In this document: piece after piece, positions 17,754 through 27,018 of the stretch
Layout: each line of letters begins with the position of its first letter
Numbering within the stretch: position 1 is the stretch's first letter
From: Chitinophaga flava
GTDB taxonomy: Bacteria; Bacteroidota; Bacteroidia; Chitinophagales; Chitinophagaceae
Reading direction: 5' to 3'
Assembly: GCF_003308995.1 (NCBI RefSeq)
Contig: NZ_QFFJ01000002.1
Location: 2,046,001-2,110,000 of the forward strand
Length of the DNA stretch: 64,000 nucleotides
Position numbers and translations under genes: made by a program
The notes under the pieces: model-generated
Told to the model about the DNA's origin: nothing
Seen by the model: only the letters and a program-made list of their open reading frames with translations
Databases searched by the model: none

Positions 17754-19116
17754 TCACGCTACACTGGCGGACAAGTTTAATGAAGACGAGCCAAGGGTAA
17801 ACTGGCATGATGAAACATTGTGGTGGGTAAGAGCCAAGCGTGACCGCCAGGCCTGGAGCATTCCGGAATGGGAGCTGCTCCGGGAAACAGCCTCGCAGAT
17901 TAAATTAAATGTGCTGGGTAACCTGCACGACTATCTGATACAATTCGAACAACAGGCATTACAGAACGGTGCTATCGTTCACTGGGCAGCAGATGCGGCG
18001 GAGCATAACCGCATCGTGACAAACATCCTTCAAAAACATGGTGTAAAACGAATGGTGAAGAGCAAGTCCATGCTCACTGAAGAATGTCACCTCAATCCAC
18101 ATCTCATGGCCAATGGTATCGAGGTAATAGATACCGACCTGGGAGAAAGGATTGTACAACTGGCAGAAGAACCACCCAGTCATATTGTGCTGCCTTGTAT
18201 TCATAAAAAGAAAGAAGAGATAGGGGAGTTGTTCCATGAGCATCTGGGTACACCTGCTGGTAATGCTGATCCACAGTTTCTCACTGCTGCAGCGCGCCAG
18301 CATCTGCGTAAGGAGTTCCTGCAATCAAAGGCGGCTATTACGGGTGTTAATTTTGCAGTAGCTGAAACCGGAGAAATGGTGGTATGCACCAACGAAGGTA
18401 ATGCTGATATGGGGGCTCATCTGGCCGACGTACACATTGCCTGTATGGGTATCGAAAAAATCATTCCGCAACGTAAGCACCTGGGTGTATTTCTGCGATT
18501 GCTGGCACGCAGTGCTACCGGTCAGCCGATCACTACATATTCCAGCCATTTCAGAAAACCGGCTCCTGGCCAGGAGTTGCACATCGTTCTGGTAGATAAC
18601 GGACGCTCCCGGCAACTAGGACGTGAGGACTTTCGCAATTCATTAAAGTGTATCCGTTGCGGTGCCTGTATGAATACCTGCCCGGTATATCGGCGCAGTG
18701 GTGGCCATAGTTATCATACTGCGGTAGCGGGCCCTATTGGCGCTATCCTGGCGCCTAACCTCAATATGAAGGATTATGCAGACCTGCCTTTTGCTTCTAC
18801 CTTATGTGGTTCCTGCTCTAATGTATGCCCTGTAAAAATTGATATTCATCAACAGTTATATAAATGGCGGCAGGTGCTGGTACAGGAAGGACATACTACC
18901 GGTATGAAATCAGCAGGTATGAAGATCATGAGCGCTGTGCTGTCTCAACCTGGCAACTACAAAAAAGCCGGTAAAATGGGCCGCTGGGTAATGCGTGCTT
19001 TCCCGGGTATGGTCAACAATCGTATGAACCCCTGGTATAAACAACGGGAGATGCCCGCACCGCCGGCACAATCATTCTCCGAATGGTATGCACAAAATAA
19101 AAAAGACAAAAAATAA
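17734..19116 (+). CDS. lutB: LutB-like iron-sulfur protein of L-lactate oxidation
   Basis: 460 residues from ATG 17734, which lies within the end of lutA. The N-terminal ~300 residues are the LUD domain; then follow two [4Fe-4S] ferredoxin motifs, CIRCGACMNTCPVYR and CGSCSNVCPVKI. It is the electron-transfer core of the LutABC complex. A TTG at 17707 would lengthen the protein by nine residues but overlaps lutA more deeply and looks less likely. The length is typical of the family. Confidence 0.94.
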   Translation: MNRPTTDHATLADKFNEDEPRVNWHDETLWWVRAKRDRQAWSIPEWELLRETASQIKLNVLGNLHDYLIQFEQQALQNGAIVHWAADAAEHNRIVTNILQKHGVKRMVKSKSMLTEECHLNPHLMANGIEVIDTDLGERIVQLAEEPPSHIVLPCIHKKKEEIGELFHEHLGTPAGNADPQFLTAAARQHLRKEFLQSKAAITGVNFAVAETGEMVVCTNEGNADMGAHLADVHIACMGIEKIIPQRKHLGVFLRLLARSATGQPITTYSSHFRKPAPGQELHIVLVDNGRSRQLGREDFRNSLKCIRCGACMNTCPVYRRSGGHSYHTAVAGPIGAILAPNLNMKDYADLPFASTLCGSCSNVCPVKIDIHQQLYKWRQVLVQEGHTTGMKSAGMKIMSAVLSQPGNYKKAGKMGRWVMRAFPGMVNNRMNPWYKQREMPAPPAQSFSEWYAQNKKDKK

Positions 19117-19139
19117 CCATCAGCAAATAAGATATTGAT

Positions 19140-19709
19140 ATGAGCAGCAGGGAACAGATACTCAGAGCCGTAAGGGAAAATCAACCAGCATCCTCCGCAT
19201 TGCCATCATTGGATGGGCTGTCGGGAACGATGCCTGCAACACTGGATGCTTACCGTAAAGTGCTGGAAGGACTGGGCGGCAGTTTGTTTGAAATCAGTGA
19301 TACTGCTGAGATACCTGTCTTGCTGTCGCAACATTATCCCCATCTCAGCAGAGTAATCTCAGTTGCTGATGATTCACGGGAATGGGTAAACGAAAATCCT
19401 CATCTGCTGGAAGATGTGGATATGGCCATCGTACCCGGGCAATGGGGCGTGGCTGAAAACGGAGCTATCTGGCTAACGGAACAGGATATACATATAAGAG
19501 TGTTGCCTTTTATCTGTCAGCACCTCGCTATTATATTACCACGGCAACGGATATTGGCAACCATGCACGAAGCGTATGAAAAAATTGGTGCCCCACAATC
19601 CGGTTTCGGCGTGTTCATTGCCGGCCCCTCTAAAACCGCTGATATAGAGCAATCCCTCGTATTAGGCGCCCATGGCGCAAAAAGCCTCGTAGTATTTATT
19701 GTAGGTTAA
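19140..19709 (+). CDS. lutC: LutC-like LUD-domain protein
   Basis: 189 residues, a stand-alone LUD domain. The motifs WGVAENGAIWLTE and FIAGPSKTADIEQSLVLGAHG are the conserved signature. It is the third gene of the lutABC operon, 23 bp after lutB. No regulator of the LutR type is adjacent, so control is unknown. Confidence 0.93.
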   Translation: MSSREQILRAVRENQPASSALPSLDGLSGTMPATLDAYRKVLEGLGGSLFEISDTAEIPVLLSQHYPHLSRVISVADDSREWVNENPHLLEDVDMAIVPGQWGVAENGAIWLTEQDIHIRVLPFICQHLAIILPRQRILATMHEAYEKIGAPQSGFGVFIAGPSKTADIEQSLVLGAHGAKSLVVFIVG

Positions 19710-19814
19710 TTTCATTTTTCTCTTTAGGGATTTTTCAAAAAATCAATTACTTTTATGAATAAATTGATGGTTTACAAACACAAATGCATTGTTTTGTGAA
19801 AGTTTGGTATGGTG

Positions 19815-19846
19815 TTTGTTCCCTCCGCCGTCACTAAGCAACTTTA
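19815..19846 (+). promoter_or_regulatory. Possible promoter of the small Cys-rich ORF
   Basis: TTTG at 19815-19818, a 20-bp spacer, and CAACTTTA at 19839-19846, which matches 6 of 8 positions of the -7 consensus. Transcription would start near 19850, about 55 nt before ATG 19907. Confidence 0.3.
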
Positions 19847-19906
19847 GAAAAAGAACTTATTTTAACCATATAGCGAACTTAGTTAACCAGGAAAAACCTA
19901 AAAACC

Positions 19907-20038
19907 ATGTATGATTTATTCAGCGTGTTAGCGCGCGAAAACCTAAAGAAGGAAAATGACTGTCATCTGAACAACAATTCATGTGAATGTGAAAAGATAT
20001 TGAGATTGTCGTGGCAATGTAACCACTGCTGTTGCTGA
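19907..20038 (+). CDS. Small Cys-rich ORF, 43 residues, unknown
   Basis: This reading frame runs from ATG 19907 to TGA 20036-20038. It encodes 43 residues with seven cysteines (19, 26, 28, 38, 41, 42, 43); the chain ends CNHCCC. The start is preceded by an A-rich context (AAAAACC) like that of real genes here, and a promoter-like pair lies upstream. No family is recognised. It could be a metal- or thiol-binding microprotein, a leader peptide for the polysaccharide locus, or a chance frame; cysteine clustering at the very C-terminus also recalls ribosomal-peptide precursors, but no modification enzyme is nearby. Confidence 0.4.
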   Translation: MYDLFSVLARENLKKENDCHLNNNSCECEKILRLSWQCNHCCC

Positions 20039-20251
20039 TGTAGCGTTTTCTATTATCTGTAATGTTAGCTGTCCGAATTTTTAACCTGTATGCGAACACA
20101 GGCCCCCGGATATATATTACAGTCCAGGTAAGGTTTTACACCTGCCTTTATAATCCTGTCTGTTTGAATCGATTGGATCGCAATGCGTGTAGTATTGGAA
20201 AAATTTTTGCTGTTTACTTTTTCATAATGAGTAGAAATCAAAATTAAGTAC

Positions 20252-20400
20252 TTACTTTGCAAAAGTTGAAAACCGATAAATGCGAACCAAACCTTAGCTG
20301 ATCTGACAGGAGAGTAAAGCGCTTCTGTGAAAACCTATCCTGCGCAACTCTGCCCGATTGGACGAGCAATATTTTTTAACCGTATCTATTATTGAAACCT
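20252..20400 (+). promoter_or_regulatory. Probable promoter and structured leader of the exopolysaccharide locus
   Basis: TTACTTTG at 20252-20259 matches the -7 element at 7 of 8 positions and would start a leader of about 135 nt. Within it ACAGGAG...CTTCTGT (about 20306-20328) can form a 7-bp stem, and ATTG...CAAT before a run of six T (near 20357-20378) resembles a weak terminator or attenuator. I cannot assign it to a known RNA family. Between 20039 and this element I see no other supported feature. Confidence 0.35.
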
Positions 20401-22335
20401 ATGGTGCATAGATCATCATGGATTACCCCGTCGTGGCTTATCCTGCTGCTGGACCTCGGGTGCTCCGTCATCGCCATCAATCTTGCCTTCCTCCTCAGGC
20501 TGAACTTTGATATGGAGGCCCTCACTCCCTATCCATTGGAAAAAATCTCCTCTATTGTATTGGGTATTCATCTGGTACTGTCGCTGCTATTGCGTACATA
20601 CCGAGGCATCGTCAGACATACCAGCCTGGCTGATATCGGCAACATCGCCTGCCTCAATATCATCAGCTGTTGTATCTATCTGTCTATTGGATACAGCCAT
20701 GTACTGGACCCCGAAGTGAATTACTTCCCTCTCTCTGTTGTATTGATCAATTTCTTCATCACTTCCTTTCTCCTCTTGTCATACCGGCTGTTGGTGAAGT
20801 GGATATTTAAATACTATAAAAACTTCCGGTCTGTCAATAAAGTAAGGGCTGCTATCTATCATAATGGCCTCACTAGTCTGATGTTACGTAAAGCCATCAA
20901 CGAAAATCCGGAGGCAGAAATACGTATTGTAGCATTCCTCGCTGATACCAACGCTCATGCAGGAAAATCCATAGAAGGCACGCCTGTATACGCTTTCCGT
21001 AAAGGACAGCTGTTTAAAATGGTCAAACAAGGGAAGATATCCCTGCTACTCATTCCCGATGAACATCTCGATCCGCTGCATCTGAATGAACTGGTGGAAG
21101 AATGTATAGCACTGAATATTAAAGTACAGAAGATCATCTCTGTCAATCAATGGATCGATGGTACACAAAACAGTATACAGTTGAAAGATATCAATATTGA
21201 GGACTTGCTGGAAAGATCCGTGATCGATATTAAAAATGAACAGCTGAATCATGAAATCAAACATAAGAGTATCCTCGTAACCGGTGCTGCTGGCTCCATT
21301 GGCAGCGAAATAGTAAGACAGGTGATCCGCTACGAACCTGCAGTGATCATTCTCTGTGATAAGGCCGAAACACCATTGCATGAACTGGAACTGGAGATGG
21401 CAGAGACAGGGACCAACGTTCCGATCATACCCTTCATTGGTAATGTGTGTGACAAAAGCCGCATGCAGCAGCTGTTTGAGGTATATGCTCCCGCTATCGT
21501 TTACCACGCAGCCGCATATAAACATGTACCTATGATGGAAAAAAATCCTTCCATCGCAGTGATGAACAATGTGCTGGGTACTAAGATCATGGCGGAATTG
21601 GCGGCGGAATTTGGAGCCGAGAAATTTGTGATGGTGTCTACAGACAAAGCCGTGAATCCTACTAACGTGATGGGCGCCTCCAAACGCATCGCCGAAATTT
21701 TCACACAGTCCTTTAGTATTAAAATCAACGAACAGTTTAAAAAAACAGGACCGGTATTTGGTTTGCCTCCCACCAGGTTTATCACTACCCGATTCGGGAA
21801 TGTGCTGGGCTCCAACGGCTCCGTAATACCCCGCTTTAAAAAGCAACTGGAAAGCGGTGGGCCACTTACGGTAACGCACCCGGAAATCACCCGCTATTTT
21901 ATGACCATCCCTGAAGCCTGCCAGCTGGTACTCGAAGCCGGCGCTATGGGACAAGGTGGTGAGATATTTGTTTTCGATATGGGCAAGCCTATGAAAGTGG
22001 CCGATCTGGCAAAGAAAATGATCCGTATGGCCGGTAAAGAGCCAGGAAGGGATATCCAGATCGTTTACTCAGGATTAAGGCCCGGAGAGAAGTTATACGA
22101 AGAACTGTTGAACAATGCAGAAAATACTTTACCTACCTATCACGAAAAAATTATGATCGCAAAAGTACGTAGCTATTCTTTTGCAGAGGTAGATGAAAAA
22201 GTCACACAACTGATTGCATCTGCCCAACAACATTACCTGACGCCAACGGTAGCACTAATGAAAAAACTGGTGCCGGAATTTATTAGTAAAAATTCGGCCT
22301 ACGAAGAATTGGATAAGGATAAAATAAAAATGTAA
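20401..22335 (+). CDS. Membrane-bound nucleoside-diphosphate-sugar C4,6-dehydratase (CapD/FlaA1/PglF type)
   Basis: 644 residues from ATG 20401 (a TTG at 20392 would add three). Four N-terminal membrane helices (to about residue 130) and a Rossmann-like domain precede the SDR dehydratase domain that begins VTGAAGSIGSEIVRQV near residue 295. VSTDKAVNPTNVMGASKR has the modified catalytic triad typical of this extended group. Enzymes of this type convert UDP-GlcNAc to a 4-keto-6-deoxy sugar in the inner membrane. It opens the exopolysaccharide locus; the aminotransferase at 36620 would act on its product. Confidence 0.92.
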   Translation: MVHRSSWITPSWLILLLDLGCSVIAINLAFLLRLNFDMEALTPYPLEKISSIVLGIHLVLSLLLRTYRGIVRHTSLADIGNIACLNIISCCIYLSIGYSHVLDPEVNYFPLSVVLINFFITSFLLLSYRLLVKWIFKYYKNFRSVNKVRAAIYHNGLTSLMLRKAINENPEAEIRIVAFLADTNAHAGKSIEGTPVYAFRKGQLFKMVKQGKISLLLIPDEHLDPLHLNELVEECIALNIKVQKIISVNQWIDGTQNSIQLKDINIEDLLERSVIDIKNEQLNHEIKHKSILVTGAAGSIGSEIVRQVIRYEPAVIILCDKAETPLHELELEMAETGTNVPIIPFIGNVCDKSRMQQLFEVYAPAIVYHAAAYKHVPMMEKNPSIAVMNNVLGTKIMAELAAEFGAEKFVMVSTDKAVNPTNVMGASKRIAEIFTQSFSIKINEQFKKTGPVFGLPPTRFITTRFGNVLGSNGSVIPRFKKQLESGGPLTVTHPEITRYFMTIPEACQLVLEAGAMGQGGEIFVFDMGKPMKVADLAKKMIRMAGKEPGRDIQIVYSGLRPGEKLYEELLNNAENTLPTYHEKIMIAKVRSYSFAEVDEKVTQLIASAQQHYLTPTVALMKKLVPEFISKNSAYEELDKDKIKM

Positions 22336-22417
22336 TCATTGCGCAGTGAAGGTTACACCGCCAGTGCACACCGTTGCCTGGAACGGCCCTTTATTGCCTG
22401 AAAAAACGAGAGTCAAT

Positions 22418-23269
22418 ATGAAGTTTTTCACCCGGGAAAAAGGAGCAATGCTCTGTTTTATGAAGAAACGTGGATGGGCAAACTGGCTGGTGGCAGGCAT
22501 TGTCGGCATTTGCCTGTTCTCCTGTGCAACGCCAAAGAACATCACTTACTTTAAGGATGTGCCAGACTCACTACCCAACAAGGAAGTGGCTGAGGCGATG
22601 TACCAGACACCTGTCATCCAGGTAGATGATATCCTGCAGGTCAGCATCCAGACACTGGACCCTGCAGCCACTGTACTGCTCAATCAGCAGAACACCGCCA
22701 GCTGGCCGGTAACCGGTACTCCCGGTACTGGTGCTACTATCAACAGCAGCGGCGTAAGTGGATACCTGGTGGACAAAGAAGGATATATCACCCTTCCACT
22801 GATCGGTAAAATGCTGGTGAAAGACAAATCCACCAGCCAGGTCCGGGATGAAATAAAAGCCAAAGCCGCCGAGTTCTACAAAGACCCGGTAGTAAACGTA
22901 AGACTGGCCAACTTCAAAGTGACCGTATTAGGAGAAGTGGCACGGCCATCTACCTATGTAATGCCCAATGAAAAAGTGACCCTGCTCGATGCAATAGGTA
23001 TGGCCGGAGATCTCACCATCTACGGTAAAAGAGATAATGTCCTGCTCATCAGGGAAAAGGATAACAAGAAAGAGTTTGTAAGATTCAACCTGAATAACAC
23101 CAATCTGTTTACTTCTCCCTATTACTATCTGCAACAGGGAGATGTGGTATATGTTGAACCGAATAAGTCAAAGATCGCATCCACGGATGGCGCAAGGCTC
23201 AGAAACATCACCATCGTTTCATCTGCCCTGTCTGTATTGATTGTATTATTGACACGAATAAAATTCTAA
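22418..23269 (+). CDS. Polysaccharide export outer membrane lipoprotein (Wza/BexD type)
   Basis: 283 residues from ATG 22418; ATGs at 22448 and 22460 are alternatives, and the last gives the most typical lipoprotein signal, ending LFSC. A GTG at 22346 is unlikely. The body holds the polysaccharide-export (PES) domain with QVDDILQVSIQTLDPAA and a SLBB domain (VTVLGEVARPSTYVMPNEKVTLLDAI). A final hydrophobic segment resembles the C-terminal outer-membrane helix of Wza. It forms the outer membrane exit channel and works with the Wzc-like protein encoded next. Confidence 0.9.
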   Translation: MKFFTREKGAMLCFMKKRGWANWLVAGIVGICLFSCATPKNITYFKDVPDSLPNKEVAEAMYQTPVIQVDDILQVSIQTLDPAATVLLNQQNTASWPVTGTPGTGATINSSGVSGYLVDKEGYITLPLIGKMLVKDKSTSQVRDEIKAKAAEFYKDPVVNVRLANFKVTVLGEVARPSTYVMPNEKVTLLDAIGMAGDLTIYGKRDNVLLIREKDNKKEFVRFNLNNTNLFTSPYYYLQQGDVVYVEPNKSKIASTDGARLRNITIVSSALSVLIVLLTRIKF

Positions 23270-23286
23270 TATCTTAACACATTTGC

Positions 23287-25683
23287 ATGCAGCACGAGAA
23301 CATTTATTCTAAAGGACAACATTCTGCCAATGGCCACAGTAGGCCACAGGAGTCAAATGAGCGTGTACTGGACCTGCGCAGTATCCTGGACAAGGTATTG
23401 TCCAACTGGTATTGGTTTGTGTTATGCGGCATTTTAACCATCGCATTGGCATGGGTATACCTCCGGTATGCAACACCCGGCTATCTGATCAATGCAAAAA
23501 TATTGGTACAGGATCAGCAGAAGGGTGGTAATATCCCCGGTGAAGAACTCTTTCAGCAGCTGGAACTGTTCTCCAATAAAAGCAATGTTGACAATGAAGT
23601 GGAAATACTGAAGTCCCGTTCCCTCATGGAAAAAGTAGTGAACAGCCTCGAACTGAATGTCCGCTACTTCACCGAAGGAAGAGTGAAGAAGACCGAAGTG
23701 TTTAATAAACGGCCTTTTTCCATGCACTGGCTGTCGCTCAAAGACACACTCTCAGCGGTGAGTTATACTGTGAGGCCCCAGGGCCGCGACAGCTTTGCCC
23801 TCCACCGGGAAGACCTCAGTCTCCGCGGTGCCTGGGGTGATACAATTCGTTTACCCGAAGGCGTTATGACGCTCGCAAGACATCATACAGTTGATAGCAT
23901 TGAAGCAGAATACGATGTGAACGTAGTGTCCATAGACAATGCTGTGGCCGATCTGATGACACAGCTCAACGTGAGCATTCCAAATAAACAGGTGAGTACC
24001 ATCGATCTGGCACTCACAACCACTATCCCGGGAAAAGGAGAGGAGATCCTCAATACACTGATAGACGCTTACCGTCACGCCAGTGTGGAAGATAAAAACC
24101 GGATCGCCGACAGTACCATCGATTTTATTGACAAACGACTGCGAATTGTCAGCACCGAACTGCTGGGCGTAGAAAGAAATATTCAGCAGTTTAAACAGGA
24201 TAACCAGCTGGCGGACCTCACCGAACAATCAAAACTACTGGTATCTGGTACCGGCGACAACCTGAAACAGCTGACAGACGCTCAGGTAAAACTGAATGTG
24301 ATCAATTCTATGGAAGAATATATCCGGGACGAAAAAAACAACAAAAGAATAGTCCCTTCTTCCATGATCGTGCAGGACCCCACCTTCGTAGGCTTGGTAG
24401 AAAAATATAACACCCTGCAACTCGAAAGGGAAAGGCAGCTGCTCGCAAGTACTCCTTCCAATCCGGTAGTGGTAAACCTCGACCGCCAGCTGTCAGGCAT
24501 CCGCGGCGATTTAGCGAGCAACATACAATCCTTCAGGAAAGGGGTGGAGCTGAGTATCGAAGAACTGCAACGTAATAGTAATTCCCTCTCCCAGCGTATC
24601 CGCAAGGTACCTGCTGCAGAAAGGGTGTTCCTCGACTTCTCCCGCCAGCAGGCTATCAAGCAGGACCTGTATGTATTCCTGCTGAAGAAACGGGAAGAAT
24701 CAGCCATCTCCAAAACATCCAACCTGGCCATTGCCAGGATCATTGATCCGGCTAAAAGTGACGCACTACCGTTCAAGCCTAAACGGATTATGGTATATCT
24801 GTTGGCACTCATGGCCGGCGCAGGTATCCCGGCCTTATGGATCTATGTGCGTGGTTTGCTTAACACCCGTATCCAGAGCAGGGAAGATATCAAAGCACTT
24901 ACACCGGTACCAGTACTGGCCGAAATAGGCCACTGCAGCGATAAACAGTCACTGGTGGTAAGCAAAGACGGCGGCTCCCATGTGGCCGAACAGTTCCGCG
25001 CGCTCCGGACTAACCTGCAATTTATCTTGTCAGGCAAACAGGATAAAGTCGTGTTACTCACTTCCAGTATGAGTGGTGAAGGCAAGTCGTTTGTGGCCAT
25101 CAACCTGGCTGCTGTATTGGCTTACTCCGGTAAAAAGGTAGTCCTCATGGAAATGGACCTTCGTAAACCGAAGATCTCAGATGGGCTGGGAATAAGCAAT
25201 CACACCGGTTTTAGCAGTTATGCTATCGGAAGGGCTAGCATCAACGAGATCGTACAACCCTCGGGCATACACGAAAATCTGAAGGTCGTTTCTTCTGGGC
25301 CCGTACCGCCTAATCCGGCAGAACTGATGCTGCTGGAGTCTACTGAACACCTCTTCACTGAGCTGCGCCGCCATTTCGACTATATCATCATCGACACCGC
25401 CCCGGTAGGGCTGGTAACGGATGCCCAGCTGCTGGGTCGTTTTGCAGACGCTACATTGTACCTCGTAAGGCAGGGTTATACGTTCCGTCAGCAGCTGGAA
25501 GTGTCAAAAGACTTATATTTATACGGTAAAATGCCCAAAATCAATCTAGTCATAAATGATGTAAAAGCCTCAAGGTCATCGGGTTACGGTGGTTATGGCT
25601 ACGGCTATGGCTATGGTTATGGGCATGAAAACACACAAAAAAAGAAAGGTATCAAAAAATTAAAATCACTTATAAATAACTAA
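23287..25683 (+). CDS. Wzc-like chain-length determinant with cytoplasmic tyrosine autokinase
   Basis: 798 residues. A Wzz domain with an N-terminal membrane helix is followed by a long periplasmic coiled-coil region, a second membrane helix near residue 500, and the BY-kinase domain. Walker A is SMSGEGKS (about 594-601), Walker A' is VVLMEMDLRKP, and Walker B is IIIDTAPVG. The tail has a Gly-Tyr cluster with tyrosines at 767, 770, 772, 774, 776 and 778, the autophosphorylation sites. It controls polymer length and couples to the export channel. A CpsB/YwqE-type phosphatase, the likely antagonist, is at 39377. Confidence 0.94.
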   Translation: MQHENIYSKGQHSANGHSRPQESNERVLDLRSILDKVLSNWYWFVLCGILTIALAWVYLRYATPGYLINAKILVQDQQKGGNIPGEELFQQLELFSNKSNVDNEVEILKSRSLMEKVVNSLELNVRYFTEGRVKKTEVFNKRPFSMHWLSLKDTLSAVSYTVRPQGRDSFALHREDLSLRGAWGDTIRLPEGVMTLARHHTVDSIEAEYDVNVVSIDNAVADLMTQLNVSIPNKQVSTIDLALTTTIPGKGEEILNTLIDAYRHASVEDKNRIADSTIDFIDKRLRIVSTELLGVERNIQQFKQDNQLADLTEQSKLLVSGTGDNLKQLTDAQVKLNVINSMEEYIRDEKNNKRIVPSSMIVQDPTFVGLVEKYNTLQLERERQLLASTPSNPVVVNLDRQLSGIRGDLASNIQSFRKGVELSIEELQRNSNSLSQRIRKVPAAERVFLDFSRQQAIKQDLYVFLLKKREESAISKTSNLAIARIIDPAKSDALPFKPKRIMVYLLALMAGAGIPALWIYVRGLLNTRIQSREDIKALTPVPVLAEIGHCSDKQSLVVSKDGGSHVAEQFRALRTNLQFILSGKQDKVVLLTSSMSGEGKSFVAINLAAVLAYSGKKVVLMEMDLRKPKISDGLGISNHTGFSSYAIGRASINEIVQPSGIHENLKVVSSGPVPPNPAELMLLESTEHLFTELRRHFDYIIIDTAPVGLVTDAQLLGRFADATLYLVRQGYTFRQQLEVSKDLYLYGKMPKINLVINDVKASRSSGYGGYGYGYGYGYGHENTQKKKGIKKLKSLINN

Positions 25684-25709
25684 AAATCATTTTAAGACAA
25701 AATAATACT

Positions 25710-26999
25710 ATGGCTGTGGATACCAAAATAGCAATTATAGGCTTGGGATATGTAGGCTTGCCGCTGGCAGTGGAGTTTGCCAGAAAGTTCAGAACTGTAG
25801 GTTTCGATATTAACCAGGCGCGCATCGACGCGCTCAGAAATGGCCACGACCATACGCTGGAAGTTGCCGATGATGACCTGAAAAGCGTCCTGATAAAGGA
25901 CCAGCAGGCAGCTACCGGATTATACTGTACCAGCAACATTGAAGAAATCAGAGATTGCAATTACTATATCGTTACGGTGCCTACGCCAGTGGATAAACAC
26001 AACAGGCCCGACCTCACTCCGCTGTATAAAGCCAGTGAAACAGTCGGTAAAGTGCTCAGCAATGGCGATGTCGTAATCTATGAATCAACAGTATACCCCG
26101 GTGTTACGGAAGATGAATGTGTACCCGTACTGGAAAAGGTTTCGGGCCTGAAATTCAATAAAGACTTCTTCGCCGGCTACTCTCCTGAAAGAATCAACCC
26201 GGGTGATAAGGAACATACAGTAGCCAAAATATTGAAAGTGACTTCCGGCTCTACTCCGGAAGTGGCTGAAAAAGTAGACCAACTCTACAAAGCCATTATC
26301 ACCGCCGGTACCCACAAAGCTGCCAGCATCAAAGTAGCCGAAGCTGCCAAAGTGATTGAAAACGCACAACGTGATATCAACATCGCTTTTGTCAACGAAC
26401 TGGCTAAGATATTCAACCGCCTGGGAATCGATACAGATGAAGTATTACAGGCCGCCGGAACCAAATGGAACTTCCTGAAATTCCGCCCCGGACTGGTAGG
26501 TGGACACTGTATCGGTGTAGACCCTTATTACCTGTCACAAAAAGCTCAGGAAGCCGGTTACCATCCGGAGATTATCCTCGCCGGACGCCGCCTCAACGAT
26601 GGTATGGGCGAATTTGTAGCCCATGAAGTAGTGAAGCTGATGGTGAAGAAAGAGATCAACGTTAAAAATGCTAACATACTGGTATTGGGCATCACCTTCA
26701 AAGAAAACTGCCCCGATGTGCGCAACACCAAAGTGGTAGATATCCTCAACACCCTGAAGGATTATCAAACCAACATTACCATATTCGATCCATGGGCTAA
26801 TCCGGAAGAAGTACACCACGAATACGGATGGCGCTCTATACAGTCGCTCGACGGAGATTGCAATTATGATGCAGTAGTCCTGGCTGTAGCCCATCATCAG
26901 TTTAAAGACCTGACTTTCGATAAAATATGTAAGCAAACAAGGGTTATTTATGATGTTAAAGGCATGCTGCCAAAAGAAGCAGTAGACGGCAGATTATAA
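25710..26999 (+). CDS. UDP-N-acetylhexosamine 6-dehydrogenase (TviB/WbpO type)
   Basis: 429 residues of the UDP-glucose/GDP-mannose dehydrogenase family. The NAD-binding motif GLGYVGLPLAVEFA starts at residue 11, and the catalytic cysteine is Cys267 in GGHCIGVDPYYL. The N-terminal wording (GLPLAVEFARKF) is that of the Vi-antigen TviB and Pseudomonas WbpO group, which oxidise UDP-GlcNAc or UDP-GalNAc to the uronic acid. The TviC-like epimerase is next, 19 bp away, so the two should supply UDP-GalNAcA. It makes the polymer acidic. Confidence 0.92.
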   Translation: MAVDTKIAIIGLGYVGLPLAVEFARKFRTVGFDINQARIDALRNGHDHTLEVADDDLKSVLIKDQQAATGLYCTSNIEEIRDCNYYIVTVPTPVDKHNRPDLTPLYKASETVGKVLSNGDVVIYESTVYPGVTEDECVPVLEKVSGLKFNKDFFAGYSPERINPGDKEHTVAKILKVTSGSTPEVAEKVDQLYKAIITAGTHKAASIKVAEAAKVIENAQRDINIAFVNELAKIFNRLGIDTDEVLQAAGTKWNFLKFRPGLVGGHCIGVDPYYLSQKAQEAGYHPEIILAGRRLNDGMGEFVAHEVVKLMVKKEINVKNANILVLGITFKENCPDVRNTKVVDILNTLKDYQTNITIFDPWANPEEVHHEYGWRSIQSLDGDCNYDAVVLAVAHHQFKDLTFDKICKQTRVIYDVKGMLPKEAVDGRL

Positions 27000-27018
27000 T
27001 AACTCCCTAAAAAATTGT

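Noticed and set aside
20062..20262. Open frames of about 60 codons on both strands upstream of the exopolysaccharide locus
   Set aside because: No start context, no family resemblance, and both strands are open in the same A/T-rich stretch, which points to chance.
25579..25625. Short repeated Gly-Tyr codons as a possible slippage microsatellite or frameshift
   Set aside because: The frame remains open and ends normally; Tyr-rich tails are a functional feature of Wzc-type kinases.
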